Source of the DNA: Turritopsis dohrnii
Lineage: Eukaryota > Cnidaria > Hydrozoa > Anthoathecata > Oceaniidae
Reading direction: 5' to 3'
Assembly (NCBI GenBank): GCA_027922465.2
Contig: BQMF02000044.1
Location: 372,001 to 436,000, forward strand
DNA length: 64,000 nt
How positions within the stretch are numbered: the first letter of the stretch is position 1; each line of letters begins with the position of its first letter. The notes beneath the pieces are model-generated. The model saw only the letters and a list, made by a program, of their open reading frames with translations. It was not told the origin of the DNA and made no database searches. Positions 56,526 to 64,000 of this stretch are shown piece after piece. The translations under genes and the position numbers were made by a program.

Positions 56526-57480
56526 AAAAGTCACTGTGAAGAAGAGCATTGTTATAGAAGTGGGTTAATTTTATAGAAACTAGCCGCCAAGGCGACGTTG
56601 CTCGCCGCCCATATCCACCTGCTCTGTATCACTCTATCAATAAACGTCAAATTTCCTTATAAACGGCTCGTACAACTTTTGCTCAACCAGAACCAGATTC
56701 GAAGTCACAACCTTTGGTAAAGCCAATCTTTTATCAGTGTAACAATACACTCAAAACGTAGAGAGAGAAAACTTCAACTTTTTATTAGCTTTTGTTTTAA
56801 AAAAGTTACGCGCTCTAACATGGGTGCTATCATACAGGGGCAAAATGGTTTCTCTTCTTAAAAAGTTCACACGGAGGAGAGAAAAAAGGCACGTGCTAAA
56901 TGAATAATAGAATAAAAAAACGTTCGATTAGAACGCTTAACAATTAAAAGAAGAAATTAATTTATCAAAAGAAAAGCAAAAAAAAACCATTTTGTTTTGA
57001 TATGATACTCTTTTTTTACCTATCGGTTTTTAAACATTTTGATTGCTCAAAAAAAAAGTTCACCCGTCTTAGACAGTCAGGCAAGAGTTAGTGGCAAACC
57101 GAACATATGCTGCCACGTTCTGCCACTGCTGCTTTTTGTCCAAAATGTTTAATCAGTTAGTTTCTTTGTATTTAGTTGATGTACTGTTTTCAAAGCCAAG
57201 TCAACGTGGAATATAAAACTAACAATAATGATAAAAACAAAACGTTATTCCTATTAGTTCATCAGCCAAAAAAAGTCACGTTTGATTGGGGTTGCAATGT
57301 ATTTGCTTCGAACTCACGTCGCACACAAAAAAAGAAATAATTTCGCTCACAACTCAATCTACCATTTTGCGTGACTTACAAACAAACAAACAAACGCACA
57401 AACGCACAAACAGAGAATCGGCTATTAATATATAGATGCACTCCTTTGCAGTGCTTTTGCAACACATTTGCCCACTGGTT
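56526..57480 (+). mobile_element. CACTGCGAAGGAGTGC hairpin MITE, copy F/G, split by Helitron
   Basis: The left part is TTGTCAAAAAGTCACTG through TTTATAGAAA (to 56579). The right part is TGCACTCCTTTGCAGTG through CACATTTGCCCACTGG (57437-57480). Placed end to end they give the same order as copies C and E (...AGAAATGCACTCCTTCGC...), so one MITE has been cut by the 857-bp Helitron between an A and a T. Confidence 0.85.
56580..57436 (-). mobile_element. non-autonomous Helitron, both ends intact
   Basis: On the minus strand it begins TCTATATATTAATAGCCGAT (57436 downwards) and ends GGCGGCGAGCAACGTCGCC (a hairpin stem with AGCAA-type loop), then TTGGCGGCTAG, that is, CTAG at 56583-56580. TC start, CTRR end, hairpin about 10 bp before the end, A/T insertion site and no duplication are the Helitron signature. 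No Rep/helicase frame is present. The interior is AT-rich with several A-runs. A second copy is at 47823-48290. Confidence 0.9.
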
Positions 57481-58271
57481 GTGTACTGTGTAATAAAGGA
57501 GACAGTAATAGTTTTTAGGGAGTTTGAACGTCTTTTATATGATCAAATCTCAATGTAATGACGGTGTGAACTTCTGCTGTACATTGAGTCTAGACATCCA
57601 ATAATACTTAATTATAATATAATATAATTATATATAATGATATTTAATATAAATATATAGTAGCTATGGTAATTCAACATGCATTCAATTGAAATTCAAA
57701 TTCAATTTATTTTGTTAATTGTCCGTACATGAAAAACTCTGGTTACACCCTTGTAAAGTCCTTCTGGGCCAATTCAATAAAGTGTTTTTTTTCATGACAC
57801 AAGTTAGATGTTTAAGTTATTTATGATTGTTGTTGTTGTTATTATGGCTGTTGTTGTCGATGTGTTACCTTGCTATTGTGAAACTGAAGAATTGAATTGA
57901 TTTTTATGATAATAAATACTATTACGGTCTAGACTGTTTACGGCTTTCAGCCTCATTTTGAAGGCTTTTCGTATTTTGCATGTATGAAAATAAAAAAGGC
58001 TTACAGTTCATTCTTGTGAAAAACCAGTTAATGAGTTGAATCGTCTCTGGTTCTAGAAACTAAACATTAAATTCTAAATGACCACAAGTCTTTCTATTAG
58101 GAATGTACATAGATCTTTCTTACTAAGGAATCTTTGGTGGAGGTTGTTGTGACTGCCCTTAAGGAATGAATAAGTCCATTAGCTCTTGGATTCTTGTGAA
58201 ATATTAAAAGCTGTGAGAAAATTTCGTAAGGAGATTTCATTCGAAAGCACTTTTGAGGTGGAATTTAAATA
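57481..58271. other. probable intron, nothing firm
   Basis: AATTCAAATTCAATTTATTT and TCCTTCTGGGCCAATTCAAT near 57690-57780 resemble a LINE/SINE tail in minus orientation, but I cannot confirm it. ATAATATAATTATATATAAT-type sequence lies at about 57610. Confidence 0.4.
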
Positions 58272-59368
58272 CCTTATCGGCCCTTTTTACGCCGGCCCTA
58301 ATGTGGCGTTAATTTTGGTGTGCGGCGTTAAAAGGGCCGGCGTAAAAAGGGCAAAAAAAATGGAAATTTCTCAAAAAATCGGCGTTATTTTTTAAAGTTG
58401 AAATTAAGATTTTACAGGTCTTAATTCTATATATTTCATTACGGGCTTTATAGAATTTGACTTCAGAGGCTTTTGAAGTAAAAAGACTGACACTAATATG
58501 CAGTAACTGAAGATTTGTTTTTTGATAGTTCGTAAAACCTTTACAAGATCTTTGTATAGAACAAATATTACCTTAGGAGAAGACATATTTGCAGGAGAAT
58601 TTCTCGAGTTTCATAAAACAGTCTATGAATTTGCAACGGCCAACAGAGGTTATCACGTTTATTGTAATTCAACATGGAGAAATGTTGCGCTACATCAACA
58701 AGTGAAGGCTTTAAAAGGAACTAGTACAATGTCAAGGGACATTGACCCATATTGCTGCATGAGAACGATAACAAGAATCGACAGAATTGGTGATGTCACG
58801 GTTGGTCACATACCAAGAGAGCTTTCCAGATTTGTTTTTTATTTCCTCCACGAAGGAGGATCCGTTACTAAGACGGTCACATGTCTAACGTCAAATGTGT
58901 CACCTATTCCAGAAGGAGGGCTTGAGATCCCCATTCTAATGCATTTTGTGCATGAAAACGGTGTGATACTAGAAAAGATGAAATGCTTTGTAGGTGATCA
59001 AACTTTAGATGTGAAAGAACTCTTTGGAGACAATGAAGAGTCAGATGAAGGGTAAGTTGAAGCAGAAATAGAATCAGATGACGATGAGGGAATTAGAGAA
59101 AATAATGAAAGCATTAATGAAAAAGAGGACAAAATAATTGTAATAGATTAAGTCTTACGATGTATTAGATGACATTTGTAGTATAAGTTAAAATTTGAAC
59201 GGAAAAAGTGAAAAATAGTGCTTAAAAATTTTTTTTTCTTTTTTACTTTTGAGGCGTAAATAACGGCCCTAAGTGGCGTTAAGGCAAAATCTTGGGGTGG
59301 CGGAATAAGGGCCGGCTTAGAAAGGGCCGGCGTTAAATTAGGGCCGGCGTAAAAAGGGCCGATAAGGT
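58272..59368 (+). mobile_element. 1.1-kb TIR element carrying a HIRAN-like gene
   Basis: CCTTATCGGCCCTTTTTACG then CCGGCCCTAAT (after TA 58270-58271) is mirrored exactly by ATTAGGGCCGGCGTAAAAAG then GGCCGATAAGG (before TA 59369-59370). More GGCCGGCGT repeats continue inside both ends, so each inverted region exceeds 90 bp and is GC-rich against the surroundings. The element holds one gene (58529-59152) with a HIRAN-like domain and no transposase. The CCTTAT start and TA flanks are shared with 11449-12345. Confidence 0.9.
58529..59152 (+). pseudogene. HIRAN-like protein of a TIR element (one in-frame stop)
   Basis: The frame is open from at least 58522. An acceptor-like TTTTTTGATAG ends at 58528, so an upstream exon may supply the start, since no ATG occurs before codon 70. 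Numbering from 58522: GYHVY (43-47) and W52, a central strand region, VGHIPRELSR (94-103), FLHEGGSVTKTV, then EGGLEIPILM (131-140) and an acidic end. This is the order of HIRAN-like proteins common in cnidarian genomes as I know them. In HLTF the HIRAN fold binds 3' DNA ends. A TAA at 59053-59055 is followed in the same frame by 32 more acidic codons ending IIVID (stop 59150-59152), like the ELIDE end of the copy at 12066. That stop lies within GGGTAAGT, a good donor sequence. Confidence 0.7.
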
Positions 59369-59370
59369 AT

Positions 59371-60532
59371 TGAATTTTTCTAACACAAAAAATAGTATGT
59401 TAACGATTTTTCAGGGCTTTTTTCTGTTGATTTATTGATTAACTTGTATGGAGTTTTACTAGGCAAATGTCTACACAAGCCCTCAAACTTTGCTTAAATA
59501 ATCATTCAGTAAGTCAACTTTATGTCAAACTGTTGTCAGGAATTGTCTGTGTTTTCTCTGTTGATTATTGTTCATCTAAAGCTAATGGTTTTCCAAGTAT
59601 CTGAATACATTACATTGAAAGAATCTCAATAAACTGCGTATACATCAATTCTTCTGTTGTTGCCACTAAATAGATATATCAGACAGAGTTCTATTTTTTG
59701 ACCACATCTGTACAAACGTATTCTTGTGAGAGAACGCGAAAAGTAATCATCATTCTTATTAGTTCTACAGCACTAACATGTCAAACAATGAAAAATATAA
59801 TTTTCGTGTTGAGCCGTGTCATCCGTGCTAATTCAAGAAAATTAAATTTCGAAATAAAGACCATGTTGATCACTTTGTTGTGATCCTCTGTTGGGAGCTA
59901 AGCATGACATCATGAAAGTTACGGTATTTCATTTTGATGACTTAATCTTCTGAAGACGTCATACTTAAAACCTGGTTTGTATCAACTAAGTTCTAGCAAT
60001 TCCTTTTTGTACAGTGTGAGAAAAAAACACGTTTTGTTGATTTTATGTTGTTGTTTTGTCAAGATAGTGATGATATTGTAGACTACGTTAGTTACGGTTA
60101 GGAAGTGTTTGTTGAGAATTTCATCACAGATGAAACTGAGATGTGGAACACAAAGAATGATTTAGTAGAAACCAGGTGGAATCAAGTTACAATAAACTTA
60201 GATCTAATTACAAATAACAAAGCATACACTACTTTGAGTGTTAAAAGGATCCTGACGTCTACAACAATTTGCGTTAGCGTCACTTTATTAAGGCAGTCTC
60301 AAAGCTATTGTTTCACAAACAAAACGTTGTAACAAAATATATTGAGTCTTGAAATGTCTTAAGCGAGTTAAGTCAACCACTCAAGCCCCTCTCAACTCTC
60401 ATGAACGGACGTCAAGTATTTTGATACTTGACCCAATCCACATGATATATAGGTGACTAGATTTTTAGCAAGGCTCAAGATGTGATCTTTTCACCTAAAT
60501 AATCAAAGGAAGAGTAGTAGAAGGAATTGAAA
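59371..60532. other. probable intron, nothing recognised
   Basis: AT-rich, no element ends. The frame at 60105-60332 has no motif. Confidence 0.4.
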
Positions 60533-60592
60533 ATGTTTTCAGAAGATTTTGAACAAATAGCTATAGCGAATCTCATGGAATATATCACCATG
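60533..60592 (+). CDS. weak candidate alternative first exon
   Basis: ATG reads MFSEDFEQIAIANLMEYITM and meets GTAAAT at 60593, phase 0. A helical, protein-like reading, but there is no independent support. A second exon-like stretch (60994-61061, acceptor TTGTCTTTAG, reading SERHRSGFEDGIENSDGRIF, donor GTAAGA) lies 400 bp on, with entry phase 1, so the two do not join. Confidence 0.2.
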
Positions 60593-61069
60593 GTAAATCC
60601 TTGTATTTTAAAACTATCTATGTATAAATGAAACTTCTCTGTTTTAGGTCATTTTTTTATTTTTGTTCTAATTAAAGAATAGTGCCTGAGGAATTTTTCT
60701 TCTTGCAATCTATCGAAGCATGCGGAGAAAAATGTTTAGTCATGGAACATAGTAATAAAAAATGTTTAATGATAAAAAGTGAATGCTGCAAGATGTATGT
60801 AAAGATTCTGTGTGGCTTCTTTGTCATATATTGAGACAGTCATTTCTTTCACCCCGGGAAACTATTATGTTTGGATTTCCTCAAGCAGTTAGTTATAATT
60901 TTGTCTTGTGATGCTATCTTTGCAATGCGTGATAAAGTAAGCTGTTTCTAATCAACACTGGTGATGTATGGTTCAGGAAGGATTTGTCTTTAGAAAGTGA
61001 GAGGCACAGAAGTGGTTTTGAAGATGGTATAGAAAATAGTGACGGGAGAATCTTTAGTATTGTAAGAAA

Positions 61070-63521
61070 GGAATTAACATGGATTTGTTTTTATGAAACG
61101 GGGATTACAATGTTCTCATGATGTTCTGTTTATTCTTAAACATCATTTTAAATGGAGCAGGAAATTGATAATTTGCTTGTTCCTGATGACTCTTCTGTTT
61201 TAACTGTTTCCCGATAAAGTACTTTTAGTACACTGTAACATTACAATCTTTTCAAAAACTTCTAATTATTTCTGTTTAACTATTTTATTATCATGTTTCA
61301 ACATTACTTCATCATTTTAGACGAGGGAAAATCCTTTGTGATGAACCCAATGTTTTCCTCTAATACGATTATAGAAGAGTAAATCCATCAGGTCAAAGAG
61401 AAACCTAATACCCATTTGAAAAGCCAGTATTATGATGTAATACACAGGATTTTATTTTTCTAAACAAAAAAACATTAAGTTAATATGTTTTCTCGAGCTG
61501 TTCTGTGAACAGTTTTCATGGTGTTTCGATAATCCCTAACGGAAGGAGGCAGGAAATGGCAACGTAAAAATGTTTAGTTTGGCTTGTCAACAACGATGTG
61601 GTGTCTTATAAATAAACCAAAGTCTATAACGTTTCTGTCACATTGTCCGTGTATTATGCTGAGTGTTTTAGTTTTTTCCTTTCTGTCTGTTTGATAAGCT
61701 GTCGTAAAGAATGTTTTGTTTACATTTAGATTACTTGTGTTTATTGTCATGTTTAAAAAGAACTAGTAAACATCTCTTGATGTTATGGCTCTGTCACGGA
61801 ATTTTGAATCAAGTTGAGAACCTCAAGAGTCCATTGATAATATTATTAGATTTTCTAAACCGTCATTTTTATTTTTTGATTTTTTTATTGTGAAGAAATT
61901 GCTAATATTATATTGAATTCAACTCCATTATAGATTATTAAAGTTAAGCTATATATATAATAATATATAATGTCTTGTTTTTAAATGATTACTTTGTCTA
62001 ATTGTGAAGACAAATTAAATGCTATTAACACAAAAAAGCGTTGGCTTTAGTTTTATGGCTAGTGTTTGTATTCAATCTTAGCTTTTCTTACCTAAACAAT
62101 ACGGGTTTACAGTGGATTCAACAATGACGAAAAGTGACTACCGTTCTTAATAACAGAACTTATGTTCTGCTTCTTTTTTCTCTTCTTCGTGATTTATCTT
62201 TATTTGTAATGACAGGGGAAATATGGAAACACTGTTTGGTAATTATTTTTTAATTCGGCAAACATGTTTGCTAAATGGGCTGCCTTAATTGACGGGTGGG
62301 TGTTATATTAATCTACCTAATTTGTTGTTAATTCTAGCTGAGTTTTGCCGTACTTGCGGAGGGTGATTAAGACAGGCTCACGTCAGCCGTCGTGATTAAC
62401 GATGACAGTTTTAGTTCCATGTAAATTGAGGAAACAAGCTCTTAAATGTGGTTTTCGATATTGCTGTAAGAAATATCTTAACTCAATCTTTTCTTTGTCA
62501 GCTTTTTGTCTTGTTCTAATGAGATCTCATCTATGCTGTAGGAGAAAAAACTTCAAAATCTGAAATTTTATTAGTGGTTTTCTTTTCTTTTGTGTTTGTT
62601 GAAAAGAACACAATGTCATTTTTACATGTGTCTTTTTGGTCGTTTCGCAAGGCGTATTCAGTGGTTTAATTTCGGAAGTAATAAATGCAATTAAACAAAG
62701 TGTTTATGTTTAATTAGATACTTATGTATAGTTTTTTAAATAGATCACTTTCTTGTGGGAAATTGATGCGCTTTTTTTTGTTTGTGATCAACCAACTTTT
62801 TAAACTTCATGTGGGGTGATTTTTCGTTGTAGTTGTTGTTGTTGTTGTTGTTGTTTTCCTGTTTTGTTGTGAATAATTTACATTATAAATGAATGTGTAT
62901 GATATTGACGTAGAATGGTGATATCACCTTTCTCTGTTTCACAAACTTCGATTTAGAACGATAAGGCAAAGGTTTTTTTAATTATCTTCTGTTTCTATGC
63001 TTCGGAGTTTTTTTTTTTCAATAATCTTGTTAAACGTTATACCTCTTCATCACATTTTTGCAGAATTTATTTTTTATTTAATTATGCACAGCAGATTGTT
63101 TTACTGTTTCATCTTTACTTGGTTGATGTAAGCTTTCTGTTGTCCTACACATCTCCTCAGTGAGAGTGACTGGAAGAGATTGACAAGACAGCAAGATAAC
63201 CTAATGTTTTTCCAACATTGTGATGGAGAGCATAGATAAATTAAAATCATCATTGTATCTCTGATAAGAACATTAAGTAAATGACAAGGCTTCAGTTCAT
63301 TCAGACTTGATCTTCTTTTATCATGGATGGTAATCTTTACTAACTAAAAATCTCGATTTGTTTTTACAGTTTGTTTTTTTTAAAAAATTTATTGAAAATG
63401 CTAGATTACTACATGGTGTTATTTTGTTTTTAACAGAAAGTGACAGGCATCTGTTTCAATTACTTTTAGTTTAGTCAAAGCAAACTAGATATAAGATATA
63501 TAAATTATGTGATTCACAACA
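61070..63521. other. probable intron, low complexity
   Basis: T-rich, with a GTT microsatellite at about 62830-62855. No coding, RNA or transposon signal found. Confidence 0.4.
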
Positions 63522-63548
63522 ATGACAATGGCACCAGAACACATACCT
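63522..63548 (+). CDS. candidate alternative first exon (MTMAPEHIP)
   Basis: AACAATGACAATGGCACCAG continues to ACATACCT and a strong donor GTAAGT (63549), phase 0. Like the segment at 48691 (MAAEMP) it is a very short N-terminus with an MAxE core, ending in Pro just before the donor. This suggests alternative starts of one gene whose shared exons lie beyond 64 kb. Inference from splice signals only. Confidence 0.4.
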
Positions 63549-63655
63549 GTAAGTTCTTTATTCATTTCATTTTCATGATAAGCTTTTAGTTCCAACTGTT
63601 TTCCCATTGGTTAAACAATTTATCGCATAGGTTAAACACTGACTGTCATAGCAAT

Positions 63656-63750
63656 TTTAACACAAAGCTCAATGTTAACACAAAGCTTAATGTAACGAAG
63701 CTTGATGTTAGGAAGCTTGATGTTACGAAGCTTGATGTTACGAAGCATGG
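63656..63750. repeat. 15-17-bp tandem repeat, GAAGCTTGATGTTAC
   Basis: Two units ACACAAAGCTCAATGTTA-like (16-17 bp) are followed by three to four units of GAAGCTTGATGTTAC (15 bp), each with AAGCTT. A simple intronic array. Confidence 0.85.
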
Positions 63751-64000
63751 TTGGTTTGCTATACTCTGAGATTTAGTCCAGTTGATTTAAAACAAACATG
63801 GGATGTCTTGTTAGTATAGCTGACGAAACACCTGTCCGAAATCTGAATGTGTCAAAAGTTTATTATTATGACAAACCAAGCTTGATCTTCATCCCTGTAT
63901 ATGTGTATTTTTGACCTGGAAAATTAAACTTCTATATTCAAGGATTTTCATGAATAAATCTTAATATCTTGAAATTGATTAACAAGATTCCTATAAGAAC
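63751..64000. other. end of window, nothing seen
   Basis: Continues as AT-rich, non-coding sequence, consistent with an intron after the donor at 63549. Confidence 0.4.

Overview
This is animal nuclear DNA: AT-rich, intron-bearing and crowded with degenerate transposable elements. Nothing in it is prokaryotic (no operons, no Shine-Dalgarno sites, no CRISPR). The repeat repertoire is BEL/Pao and pogo/Tigger elements, a PIF/Harbinger remnant, Helitrons, tRNA-derived SINEs, a non-LTR reverse transcriptase fragment, and TIR elements carrying a HIRAN-like protein. It fits a marine invertebrate, and I favour a cnidarian. That taxonomic guess rests on recalled family resemblance, not on a search.

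Layout. (1) 1-20.7 kb has no convincing host gene. It is a field of short foldback and TIR elements. These include five copies of a hairpin family with the arm CACTGCGAAGGAGTGC, a TTAA-flanked element (8606-9431), a HIRAN-remnant element (11449-12345), a GTACTTATTT-rich element whose empty-site paralogue lies 3.8 kb away (13638-14286), and a Harbinger fragment (19100-19811). (2) 20.97-27.14 kb is a minus-strand BEL/Pao LTR retrotransposon with two recognisable LTRs. It is broken by stops, two insertions and loss of the integrase core. (3) 27.35-34.1 kb is a nest of elements. A pogo/Tigger element (A), whose transposase remnant has swollen into 15 exact 48-bp repeats, encloses two SINEs and a second Tigger (B). 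B in turn contains a LINE fragment and a 182-bp Tigger MITE. (4) 36.56-43.25 kb is the one convincing host gene. It has four plus-strand coding exons joined by phase-consistent introns and encodes about 1719 residues: an N-terminal CxxC/HxxxxH finger, long Ser/Thr/Pro-rich and acidic low-complexity regions, and a compact basic C-terminal module I cannot name. (5) 43.5-48.3 kb is again MITE- and SINE-rich. It includes three copies of a palindromic element, two of them with perfect 10-bp target duplications, and Harbinger-like TTA-flanked elements. (6) 48.7-64 kb is poorer in repeats and may be the 5' part of a long gene leaving the window on the right. Several short ATG-to-GT segments could be alternative first exons. 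This stretch also holds a hAT-like element (50.35-51.71 kb), a Helitron inserted exactly between A and T inside a MITE hairpin (56.53-57.48 kb), and a 1.1-kb TIR element with a nearly intact HIRAN-like ORF (58.27-59.37 kb).

The most unusual content is the pair of small elements sharing (TA)CCTTAT...ATAAGG(TA) ends and a HIRAN-like ORF with an acidic tail. They otherwise differ in sequence and encode no transposase that I can see. Coordinates of degenerate elements are approximate unless a duplication or exact inverted end is quoted.
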